A stretch of DNA of 64,000 nt from Alloyangia pacifica. GTDB lineage: Bacteria; Pseudomonadota; Alphaproteobacteria; Rhodobacterales; Rhodobacteraceae. Positions 1 to 7,849 of the stretch are shown here, in pieces; the first letter of the stretch is position 1, and the number at the start of each line of letters is the position of its first letter. Position numbers and translations under genes: made by a program. The notes under the pieces are model-generated. The model made no database searches. It was given only the letters and a program-made list of their open reading frames with translations, and had not been told where the DNA came from. Location: positions 1,286,394 through 1,350,393 of the forward strand of contig NZ_CP022190.1 in assembly GCF_003111685.1 (NCBI RefSeq), read 5' to 3'.

Positions 1-9
1 TGGATTTCG

Positions 10-2910
10 ATGAAACTTGTATCGCGCCCACTGCCCGCCTTCCTGTTCGACCCCTTCCGCAAGCACCCGCGAGCGCTGGTACTTCAGGACGACACCATTG
101 CGGCGTCCGGCGGCACGCATGCCAGGATCCACCTCTCGGAGATCGCGGCAAGTCCCGTGGTGCGGCGTGGCCGTGTCTCCGCCCGCCTCACCCTGGATCT
201 CGGCAACCAGTCCTGCGTCCTGCTGCCCGGGGTCCAGGAGGCACCCGCCAGAGCATTCGCGCAAGCTGTCGAGACAGCCTGGTCAGGCTACAATCTTGCC
301 CAGTTTTCTAGGGAAGACGACGCGATTGCGGCCCTGCTGACGGCGGTTGAGGGATTGAAGGCACCGGCGAGCTATCCCGCCGCCTGCCTGGTAGACCCGG
401 TCGCAAGCCAGGCCGCCGACCTCGACGCTCGCGTTCTGAAGAAGCTCAACCCAGCAGCCATAGGTGAGGAAACGATGGCGCGGCTGGCTCCGATCATGGA
501 GCTCGCGCGCAATCCAGAGCAACTCCGCGATGCGGCGATCGCCGCCTTCGTCGATCGGCAGCTGGCGGACTGGAAAGAGTTCTTCGATACCGTCGAGTCC
601 ATGCCACTGACGCCGGCGCAGCGGCTGTCCGTCGTGGTCGATGAGGATGCGACGCTGGTCCTCGCCGGCGCAGGCTCGGGCAAGACCTCGGTCATCACCG
701 CCAAGGCCGCCTATCTGGTGAAGGCCGGTATCCGGCAGCCGCATGAGCTTCTGCTTCTGGCCTTTGCCAAGGATGCCGCCACCGAGATGTCCGAGCGCAT
801 TGAGGCGCGGTGCGGCGTGCCGATCATGGCGCGCACCTTTCACGCCCTGGCCTATGAGATCATCGGCACGGTCGAAGGCGAAAAGCCGCCCCTCGCATCG
901 ACGGCCACCGACGACAAGGCCTTCCTCCAGTTGATCAAGGACATCCTGCGCGACATCGTGAGCCGGATGGCCGACATCGCCGGAACCGTGGTAGGTTGGT
1001 TCGCCGGCTTCTTCGAAGATATCCCCAACGCATGGGACTACGACTCTGCCCACAAGTGGTATTCCGAGGTTGAAAGCCGGAACCTGCGAAGCCTGAAGGG
1101 CGACACCGTCGCCAGCTTCGAGGAGCTGATGATCGCCAACTGGCTGTACCTGAACGGTATCGCCTACGAATACGAGCCGACCTACGAGCACAAGCTGACC
1201 GGGACCGGCAGGCGCGCCTACACACCGGACTTCCGGCTCACCGAGAGCGGCGTCTATCTCGAGCATTTCGGCGTCCGCAAGACGACGCGGAAGGACGGTA
1301 CAGAGGAGCTGACGACCGCCCCCTTCATCGATCGCGACGCCTACCTGGAGAGCATGGCGTGGAAACGCCAGGTCCATGCCGAACACGGCACGACCCTGAT
1401 CGAAACCTATAGCTGGGAGAACGAGGAAGGTCGCCTGCTCGAAGCGCTGGCAGAGAAGGTCGCGCCGCATGTCACGCTCCGCCCGCGCCCTGCCCTCGAG
1501 ATCTACGACAGCGTGACATCCCTTGGTGTCGTCGACGGCTTCACGTCACTGATCGCGACCTTCCTGCGGCACTTCAAGAATGGTGGGTATCGCCTGGATG
1601 ATTGCGAAACGAAGGCCACGACCCTGAAGATGGGCAAACGCGGCGCGGCCTTTCTCAAGATCTTCGGGGCGGTGTACCGCGAATATCAGGACAGGCTGGG
1701 CGAGCGCATCGATTTCGAGGACATGGTGAACCGCGCGACCGCGCTGGTGGAAAGCGGGCGCTACGACAGCCCATTCCGCCATATTCTTGTCGACGAATTC
1801 CAGGACATCTCGACCGGCCGGGCGCGGCTGATCCAGGCGCTCAAGAACCAGCATCCGGAGGCGAGGATATTTGCGGTCGGCGACGACTGGCAGTCCATCT
1901 ACCGGTTCGCTGGATCCGACATCCACATCATGCGCAACTTCGGTCGCGAGTTCGGCGGCGTCTTCGCGGGCCACACCGGTGTCCACCGCACGGTCGACCT
2001 CGGACGGACGTTTCGGTCGGTCGACAAAATCGCCTTGGCTGCCCGGCGCTTCGTGCTGTGCAACCCGGCGCAGATCACCAAGACGGTTGTTCCTGCTGGC
2101 GAAGCAGAGCATCCCGCGATCCGGATTGCCTGGACCCGGCGCGAGACCGGCGATCAGGTGCTGGACGACACCCTGAAAGCTCTGAAGGCAGAGCCTGCTC
2201 CTCCCGGTCGCAAGGCCACGGTGCTCTTGCTGGGCCGGTATCGCTTTATCGAGCCCGACATGCGCAGCCTCCGTCGACGGCATCCGAACCTGACAATCAC
2301 CTTCAAGACCATCCATGCCTCAAAGGGCCTGGAGGCCGACCACGTTGTCCTGCTCGGCGCCGATCGCGCACGCATGGGCTTTCCATCGATGATCGTCGAC
2401 GACCCGCTTCTCGCCCTTGTCTCGCCCGAAGCGGAACCCTTTGCCAACGCGGAAGAGCGCCGCGTGATGTATGTCGCCATGACCCGGGCACGACGAACGG
2501 TGACGATCCTGGCGTCCGAGGCCCGCCCTTCAGCTTTCGTCACGGAGTTGCTGAAAGATCCCGCCTATGACGTAGCCAGCCCACGCGAAGCCCAGGAGCG
2601 CACCCATACATGCGAGCAATGTGGTGGGCGCCTGCTGTTCATGCCCGGCGGCGACGGCCCAGGCTGGTACCGTTGCGAGCACATCAAGCACTGCGGCAAT
2701 CGCATGCCCGCCTGTCCCGCTTGCGGCACCGGGCTTCCGGTTCGCAAGGAACCGCAAGGCGAGAAGATTTGCGCGGAGTGTGGAGCCGTCCAGGAGCCGT
2801 GTCCGAAATGCACCGACGGCTGGCTCGTGGAACGGAGGGGAAGATACGGGGCTTTCCTGGGCTGCGTACGTTTCCCTGATTGCGCAGGAAAGTCGAAGTT
2901 AGGTCGTTAA
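10..2910 (+). CDS. UvrD/HelD-like superfamily 1 helicase with embedded nuclease-like domain and zinc ribbons
   Basis: This is a predicted ATP-dependent 3'-5' DNA helicase of the UvrD/Rep/HelD class (966 aa). Walker A (AGAGSGKTS) lies at residues 219-227, motif II (VDEFQD) near 595, motif III (GDDWQSIYRF) follows, and motifs V (TIHASKGLEADHVVLLG) and VI (VMYVAMTRAR) lie near 775-830. Between motif I and motif II, residues ~368-470 carry FEE, PDF (406-408), YLEHF (416-420) and a later ET, a PD-(D/E)XK-like pattern known from HelD-type helicases. From ~868 to the end there are CxxC pairs typical of topoisomerase-type zinc ribbons. Start ATG at 10 gives a full-length protein. The next gene is a remnant of a defence-like locus, so a role in defence or repair is possible but inferred. 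Confidence 0.9.
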   Translation: MKLVSRPLPAFLFDPFRKHPRALVLQDDTIAASGGTHARIHLSEIAASPVVRRGRVSARLTLDLGNQSCVLLPGVQEAPARAFAQAVETAWSGYNLAQFSREDDAIAALLTAVEGLKAPASYPAACLVDPVASQAADLDARVLKKLNPAAIGEETMARLAPIMELARNPEQLRDAAIAAFVDRQLADWKEFFDTVESMPLTPAQRLSVVVDEDATLVLAGAGSGKTSVITAKAAYLVKAGIRQPHELLLLAFAKDAATEMSERIEARCGVPIMARTFHALAYEIIGTVEGEKPPLASTATDDKAFLQLIKDILRDIVSRMADIAGTVVGWFAGFFEDIPNAWDYDSAHKWYSEVESRNLRSLKGDTVASFEELMIANWLYLNGIAYEYEPTYEHKLTGTGRRAYTPDFRLTESGVYLEHFGVRKTTRKDGTEELTTAPFIDRDAYLESMAWKRQVHAEHGTTLIETYSWENEEGRLLEALAEKVAPHVTLRPRPALEIYDSVTSLGVVDGFTSLIATFLRHFKNGGYRLDDCETKATTLKMGKRGAAFLKIFGAVYREYQDRLGERIDFEDMVNRATALVESGRYDSPFRHILVDEFQDISTGRARLIQALKNQHPEARIFAVGDDWQSIYRFAGSDIHIMRNFGREFGGVFAGHTGVHRTVDLGRTFRSVDKIALAARRFVLCNPAQITKTVVPAGEAEHPAIRIAWTRRETGDQVLDDTLKALKAEPAPPGRKATVLLLGRYRFIEPDMRSLRRRHPNLTITFKTIHASKGLEADHVVLLGADRARMGFPSMIVDDPLLALVSPEAEPFANAEERRVMYVAMTRARRTVTILASEARPSAFVTELLKDPAYDVASPREAQERTHTCEQCGGRLLFMPGGDGPGWYRCEHIKHCGNRMPACPACGTGLPVRKEPQGEKICAECGAVQEPCPKCTDGWLVERRGRYGAFLGCVRFPDCAGKSKLGR

Positions 2911-3305
2911 GCAGGCAAGCGAACAGGTGGCTAAATAGGTGCCGGAAAGCGGCAGCGCCAATTGGACAAGCCAGGCCGAAGATAGCGATCATACGCGGTT
3001 CAAGGGCCAAGGTAGCAACGACATGGGCGGGGAGCCGCCCTTCGCTGCACTCCGTACGAATGTCGGCACCGCGTAGGGGGGGTGCCGGTCCGAGTCCCGA
3101 CCTAGCCTACACTTCTGGCCTGGAAGGGGCTTCCCTTACCGTTTCGCTACAAAGAGGTTCGCATGCAGCTCACGAGGTGTGCCGTCATGGTCTACTGTTC
3201 TGCTACAAACGAGGCCAACTTGAGATTGAAGTCGTCTTATGCTTTTACCTATCGGAGTTGCTCCCTCTCCAAAGAGTGCGCATCACATCCCAAGAGGTAA
3301 ACAAA
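2911..3305. other. Intergenic stretch without a supported gene
   Basis: This ~395-bp gap separates the helicase stop from the GTG start at 3306. The downstream frame stays open back to 2880, but that extension has no coding character and no better ribosome-binding site. No hairpin with a T-tract was seen. An AGAGG motif just before 3306 is the only clear signal. Confidence 0.5.
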
Positions 3306-3999
3306 GTGCGCAGACGTCCGCTATTTCGACTAATTTTGCTATTAGATATCGGCTTGTTCGGACTATCTAGCTATGGCGCAAACTACCTTTTGAGCTACGA
3401 AGAAGTTGAAGGGCAAACCTACCTAATCGTCATGGCGATCGCGGTAGCTATTTATGTCGCGGTTCGTGTCATCGGCACATCAAGGGATAGAGTGGAGCTA
3501 TTGGCTCACTCAACCCTCTCAGATCGCATTGCTGATTCATTGATTTCATATGGATTGGAAGAAACATATAATATGCAGAGCCGGGCAGATAAAAGTCGGA
3601 GAAATTCCGACACCCAGGAGACGATTGAAGAAGCCCAGACTCTCAAGTTAGCCGCCAACTCCGGCGCCTCATACTTGTCTCGAGGAGTGAACCGCCATTG
3701 GAAGTATTTTCAGGATCGCCTCGACAAGCGAGTACCTGCCAAGATCATTCTCCTTGATCCAAATTCTTCAGAAAAGCAGTTCAGAAACAAATTGAACAAC
3801 GGAAAAGAAGGGGTGGATAGTAAATTGCCTCTAGCGGACATCATTCGAACCGCGCAGACATATCCTGACTTCCAAGTTCGCTTTGCTCGCACTGGAATGA
3901 GCTGTACAGTATTCTTATCTCATGACGCCGCTTATTTCGACCCTTACCATGTCGCGATGGATGGAGGAAGGATTCCAAACCTTTTCCTTTGCATGAAAT
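3306..3999 (+). pseudogene. Two-TM protein with C-terminal soluble domain, truncated by IS5-family insertion
   Basis: The best start is GTG 3306, preceded by AGAGG at about 8 nt. Two hydrophobic segments (residues ~5-25 and ~35-55) precede a soluble region of ~175 residues containing KIILLDP and AAYFDPYH. The family is not recognised; the layout resembles membrane effectors that carry a sensor domain, but that is inference. The reading frame runs into the left inverted repeat of the insertion sequence at 4000 and stops at 4025 inside it, so the native C-terminus is missing. The gene is clearly more AT-rich than its neighbours, suggesting independent acquisition. Confidence 0.6.
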
Positions 4000-4014
4000 G
4001 GCGTTGTTGCAGAA
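4000..4014 (+). repeat. IS left inverted repeat
   Basis: GGCGTTGTTGCAGAA matches the reverse complement of 5050-5064 exactly and marks the left end of the IS5-family element. Confidence 0.9.
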
Positions 4015-4053
4015 CGGCGTCCTGAGGCGTGGGGGGCCCTTTCCCCGTCAGGT

Positions 4054-4998
4054 TCAGGTCACGCGGACGATCTCGGCTGTGCCGAGGGCGTTGAAGCGGT
4101 TCATGAGGGCGACGCGGATGTGGATTTCGGCAGTCTGGCGGTCGGGGTCTCTGGCGGCGATGCGCTCGCCGAAGGCCTTCAGGCATCGCATCCTGGCCTC
4201 GGCGCGGCTGCGGATATGGTATCCGGTCCACCGCTTCCAGAACGCCCTGCTATAGTGACGTGTGGCGCGCAGGGTTTCGTTGCGCGCCCGGGAAGCTGGG
4301 CAGTCGCCTTTCCATGGCCAACCGTTCTTGCGGATCGGGATGATCGCAGTGCCACCGTGTGCGATGATGGCGCTATGGCAGCGGCGGGTGTCGTAGGCGC
4401 CGTCTGCGGTCACGGTGCCGATGTCTTCGTCGTCCGGGATCTGGTCCAGCAGGTCTGGCAGGACGGGGCTGTCGCCTTCCCGGCTGGGGGTAAACTCGAC
4501 CGCGCGGATGTCGGAAGTGGCGGTGTCCATGGCCAGATGGACCTTGCGCCATTGGCGACGGCCTTGCAAACCGTGCTTCCGGGCCTGCCATTCGCCATCG
4601 CCGAGGAACTTGATGCCGGTGCTGTCCACCAGCAGGTTCAGCGGCCCGCCGGCACGGCGATAGGGGATCTGCACCTTAAGAGTCTTCTGCCGGCGGCACA
4701 GCGTGGAGAAGTCTGGAACGGGCCAGTCCAGCCCGGCGAGGCGCAGGAGGCTTGCGACCATCCCGGCAGTCTGCCTGAGCGGCAGCTTCAATAGCACCTT
4801 GATCGACAGGCAGAACTGGATCGCCGCATCCGAGAAGACTGGCGGGCGTCCGGGGCGGCCCTCATGCGGCGCGTGCCAAGCCATCTCCTTGTCCAGCCAG
4901 ATCAGCAGAGACCCGCGCTTCGTCAGCGCAGCGTTGTAGGCGGACCAGTTCGTCGTGCGGTAGCGGGCGGGCTTGGGCTTGGGCTTGGGCTTGCTCAT
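4054..4998 (-). CDS. IS5-family transposase
   Basis: This DDE transposase (314 aa) catalyses cut-and-paste movement of the surrounding element. The catalytic triad is visible as D125 in LLVDSTGIK, D199 in VTADGAYDT and E267 in the IRSRAEARMR block, a DDE arrangement typical of IS5/IS903-like enzymes. The N-terminus has a repetitive KPKPKPKP run encoded by a hexanucleotide tandem repeat near 4968-4994. The single frame is intact, so the element could still be active. It is the only gene of the element. Confidence 0.93.
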   Translation of the reverse strand: MSKPKPKPKPARYRTTNWSAYNAALTKRGSLLIWLDKEMAWHAPHEGRPGRPPVFSDAAIQFCLSIKVLLKLPLRQTAGMVASLLRLAGLDWPVPDFSTLCRRQKTLKVQIPYRRAGGPLNLLVDSTGIKFLGDGEWQARKHGLQGRRQWRKVHLAMDTATSDIRAVEFTPSREGDSPVLPDLLDQIPDDEDIGTVTADGAYDTRRCHSAIIAHGGTAIIPIRKNGWPWKGDCPASRARNETLRATRHYSRAFWKRWTGYHIRSRAEARMRCLKAFGERIAARDPDRQTAEIHIRVALMNRFNALGTAEIVRVT

Positions 4999-5049
4999 GA
5001 CGCCCGTCTAACCGCTTGGATTCGTGATGTGAATCTTTCACGATGAGAT

Positions 5050-5064
5050 TTCTGCAACAACGCC
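5050..5064 (-). repeat. IS right inverted repeat
   Basis: TTCTGCAACAACGCC is the exact inverted partner of 4000-4014. It also supplies the last codons of the truncated McrB-like frame, which stops at 5038. Confidence 0.9.
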
Positions 5065-5652
5065 GGGTTCAACCGGGGGCGCGTCGGTCTCCCCGTCGGA
5101 CTGTTCCTCTTCCTCGATGACGGTCAGTGGCTCGGTGTCTTCAGCGAACTTCTCCGCCCAGTAGGGATTCACGAGGAAACGCGCGATGTCCTGGTCCTTC
5201 CCCTCGAAGGTGAAGGCCACCAGTTGCCGCGCCATGTCGTCATCCTCGAAGCGCGCCCGGGCCACGGTCGTGCGGTAAGTGTATAAGAACCACTCCCGCG
5301 GCGGATCGACCTCTTCCCAAGCGACGTCGACGGTCTTCCCATCCCCGCGATTGCCGGTGATCGTCCCGACCGCCTTGATGCGCATGGCGCTTACCGTGCG
5401 CCCCCGGTTCTCGAACGGGACATCATGCTTGCGGGTGTAGGCCGCCTTGATCGCGATCCGATCGCCCTGCTTCATCTGACGCACGAGATGAGAAAACTTG
5501 TCGTCGTAGCCATTTTGCCAGATGCGGTCGGCAAGAAAGCGCGGGGTCTGATCGCCTTCGTTCCACGCAGCGCCAACGAACCAGTAGTTGACGCCTTCCG
5601 CAACGATTGCGCCCTCCGGCGCCTGATCTTCTACCTCATCGCCTTTCAGCAT
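5065..5652 (-). pseudogene. N-terminal fragment of McrB-like restriction protein, truncated by IS
   Basis: The frame begins at 5652 and contains YWFVGAAW, ADRIWQNGYDDKF and VRQMKQGDRIAIKAAYTRKH. It matches my recollection of the N-terminal DNA-binding region that precedes the AAA+ GTPase domain in McrB-like type IV restriction proteins of alphaproteobacteria. The expected GTPase Walker motifs would follow but are missing, because the frame enters the insertion sequence at 5064 and stops at 5038 after about eight IS-encoded residues. The locus is therefore probably an inactive remnant of a modification-dependent restriction system. The family assignment is moderately sure; the truncation is directly seen. 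Confidence 0.65.
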
Positions 5653-6437
5653 GGAGCGCGCACCACATCAAGAATCTGCTCAAAATCGCTGAAGAATTGC
5701 AGAGCGCCTGTATATGTCTGGTCGAAAAGTCTCACGCCTACCCCAAATTTTTCAGGAAATTCCTGACATTCAACCCGATCATTGCAACCTTTGCAATCAG
5801 GCCAATCTTTTCCAGGTTTCGAGTGCCTTTTCGTCGACACGAATTATACCGAACAGATTTAATGGCAGCAAAGCGGGCTGCAACTGTAGCATCTTGACCG
5901 GCCGATAAACGGCAGCTCTGGGCCGGCCCCACCTGCCGGGCCTCGATGAGGTTGAGGTTGCCTCCGCCCTGGCACACCCCGCATCCTTGGCGGCGTGGCT
6001 ATCCAAAGGCGATCCAAGCTGCTGGTGGTCGAGGATATCTCCGAATGCCGTCTGATCACGCTTTTCACCGATGCCTGCTGACGCCCCGTCGTAGACCCCG
6101 ATGCTGTACCGGATACGGACTGCCGGATTGCGGCGGCCTGCAGTTTTCCTCGGCTGGATAGGCCCCAAACTAGGGTCACAACCAGGCAGGCGTGACGACC
6201 AAATGAAGGTCGTTTGCGAAAAAGAAACCTGTCGACGCCTTAAGTCCAGCGAATCCAGGGGCTTGAGGCTGCCAGAATTTTTGCGAAAACCCTTTATTTC
6301 CAATTGCTTGCAATCCGTACCGCCGGAGGGCACTTTGCCCTCGTCTGAGCGAGGCGAGCATTCCAACTCCTCCCGATCAGCCGTGACGCGGCCTGCCCTC
6401 CCTGTGGGTCAAAACTCGCTCGAATTCATCGGAGGCT
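5653..6437. other. Gene-poor stretch containing presumed left end of Tn7-like element
   Basis: No convincing gene is present in these 785 bp. Two sites with the core TTTGCGAAAA/TTTTGCGAAAA occur at about 6213-6224 and 6279-6289. The second lies in a longer motif matched in inverted orientation at 27061-27090. The exact transposon terminus and target duplication could not be fixed by eye. Confidence 0.5.
6262..6291 (+). repeat. Putative left-end transposase-binding motif
   Basis: The motif reads CTTGAGGC, five bases, GAATTT, two bases, GCGAAAA. The same words with slightly different spacing occur in opposite orientation at 27061-27090. A second GCGAAAA core lies just upstream at ~6215. Spacing and orientation fit a TnsB/TniA-binding site pointing into the element. 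Confidence 0.5.
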
Positions 6438-7586
6438 ATGTTGGCCGCCCCTACCGTTATCGAAATCCCGGACAATGGCGGGGCGGTCGCAGTAATGGCC
6501 GACCTTCACCTCAAGTCCTATTTTTGGCATGGAAGTAACCCGCTCGAGTTTCATGGCCTCGAAGATCGGCTCCTCGGGGAAAACGTCGATGCCTTGATCG
6601 TCGCGGGTGACCTGTCTGACAGTTTCGGCCCGTCACTGCAGGACGCGCTCGCATATCTGAGCCGCTATGTTCCCGCCGATCGCATCCACCTCCTCCCCGG
6701 AAACCATGACTACTATTCTGGGCGGCTTGACGACGAGAACCGGCTCCGTGACCTGATTCACGCCAGCGGGAGTTGGTTCGCGCAGAAGACCGAACTCCGC
6801 CATCGCAGCGACCGGTATCTCTGCGCCACGTTGTGGACGGACTTCGACCTACTGGGGGATCAGGAGGCTGCCAAGAACTTCGCCCGCCGATTCATGCGCG
6901 ACTTCGACATGATCTTCATCCAAGCGCCCGGTCATGTGTGGCTCGACCCGGACCAGGTGCTGCCGCGCCGCATAGTCCCGGTTACGCCTGAGGATATAAT
7001 CGCCGTGCATCGGGAACACCGCGCTTGGCTGGAAGAACGACTGGCGACCCCACATTTCGCCGGTAGTGGCAGGACCTTTGTTGTCACGCACCACGGTCCG
7101 CACCCGTCCGCCGCAGGGCCAATCGAGGGCCTCACGCCAGCCTTCCACTCAAACCTGACCGAAGCCCTCGAGCGGAGCGACATCGACACCTGGTTCTTCG
7201 GACATTCGCACCGGCGGCTGTCCTGCACAGTCGCAGGGACACGTATCCAGAATGTTTCAATCGGCTATCCGGACGAAGATCACGGTGACGACGAGGATGA
7301 CCTGGCGGAGGTCTGCTTCATTGCGGCGGCGCTGAACACGCAGTCCTCGAATGAGGTTGGGGAGCTGCCGGCCGACCGACAGGCACTCGAGCAGGACTTC
7401 GAGTACGCGCTTCGGTGCAGCGAAACCGGCATTCCTGTCCTCGTGGACAAGGTCACACCCGAAACGCGCACCTTTCTGCACCATGCGTTGAGGGGATGCG
7501 CCTGCCCTGTCGTGCCGGAAGGAGACGCGTACTACGCGACCGATGTCATCGTCGCGTTCGGCCAGACACGGCCAGGTTCTGAATGA
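6438..7586 (+). CDS. Calcineurin-like metallophosphoesterase in tniQ operon
   Basis: This 382-aa protein has the full set of metallophosphoesterase motifs: DLH (D22, H24), GD (57-58), GNHD (88-91), THH (~217-219) and GHSH (255-258), which bind two metal ions. It probably hydrolyses a phosphodiester or phosphomonoester; the substrate is not shown by the sequence. An acidic run (DEDHGDDEDD) follows the last motif, and a C-terminal ~90-residue extension is of unknown role. GGAGG precedes ATG 6438. The stop overlaps the start of the next small gene, and that gene overlaps tniQ, so the three are probably translated as one operon at the transposon's left end. A nuclease or signalling role linked to the mobile element is inference. 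Confidence 0.85.
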   Translation: MLAAPTVIEIPDNGGAVAVMADLHLKSYFWHGSNPLEFHGLEDRLLGENVDALIVAGDLSDSFGPSLQDALAYLSRYVPADRIHLLPGNHDYYSGRLDDENRLRDLIHASGSWFAQKTELRHRSDRYLCATLWTDFDLLGDQEAAKNFARRFMRDFDMIFIQAPGHVWLDPDQVLPRRIVPVTPEDIIAVHREHRAWLEERLATPHFAGSGRTFVVTHHGPHPSAAGPIEGLTPAFHSNLTEALERSDIDTWFFGHSHRRLSCTVAGTRIQNVSIGYPDEDHGDDEDDLAEVCFIAAALNTQSSNEVGELPADRQALEQDFEYALRCSETGIPVLVDKVTPETRTFLHHALRGCACPVVPEGDAYYATDVIVAFGQTRPGSE

Positions 7587-7849
7587 TGCCCTTTGATGCG
7601 ATCATTTCGATCTCGGGGATACTGGTCTGTCTGGTTGGCCTTGTTCATGTCGTCATCGCCTACCGGCAGACCACGCGCTCGGCTGAACCTGATCCGCAGC
7701 GCGTAAAACGCTTCGTCGAAAGCGCCGCGCCGATCCCCGGCCACCTGCTTTACGCTCATCAGGATCGATGCCCCACAGCGAGGCCCTCTCGCGCGCAAAA
7801 GGCCGAGCCTGCTGAGGAAGACTCAAAAGACCACGAGGCGCCGCGTTGA
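7583..7849 (+). CDS. Small single-TM protein, paralogue of two others in this window
   Basis: This 88-aa protein has one N-terminal membrane segment (residues ~5-27), then a basic region with DPQRVKRFVESA. Two 73-aa proteins at 28094-28315 and 36001-36222 share the same layout and the DPERVRRFVESAP block, so this is a small family. This copy lacks the C-terminal CxCCG motif of the others and has a charged tail instead. Its start overlaps the phosphoesterase stop and its end overlaps the TTG start of tniQ. Function is unknown; repeated association with mobile-element genes suggests an accessory or defence role, but that is inference. Confidence 0.7.
   Translation: MMPFDAIISISGILVCLVGLVHVVIAYRQTTRSAEPDPQRVKRFVESAAPIPGHLLYAHQDRCPTARPSRAQKAEPAEEDSKDHEAPR

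Larger units (their letters stand above)
4000..5064 (-). mobile_element. IS5-family insertion sequence, 1065 bp
   Basis: The element is bounded by perfect 15-bp inverted repeats (GGCGTTGTTGCAGAA at 4000-4014 and its complement at 5050-5064). It carries one transposase on the minus strand. The flanks (GCATGAAAT before, GGGTTCAAC after) share no direct repeat of 4 or 9 bp, so the expected target duplication is absent. Both flanking reading frames are broken at the element, which fits an IS-mediated deletion or recombination between two copies. Confidence 0.9.

Noticed and set aside
2880..3305. N-terminal extension of the two-TM protein frame back to 2880
   Set aside because: The extension overlaps the helicase stop region, is Arg/Ser-rich and the GTG at 3306 has a better ribosome-binding site followed directly by a membrane helix.
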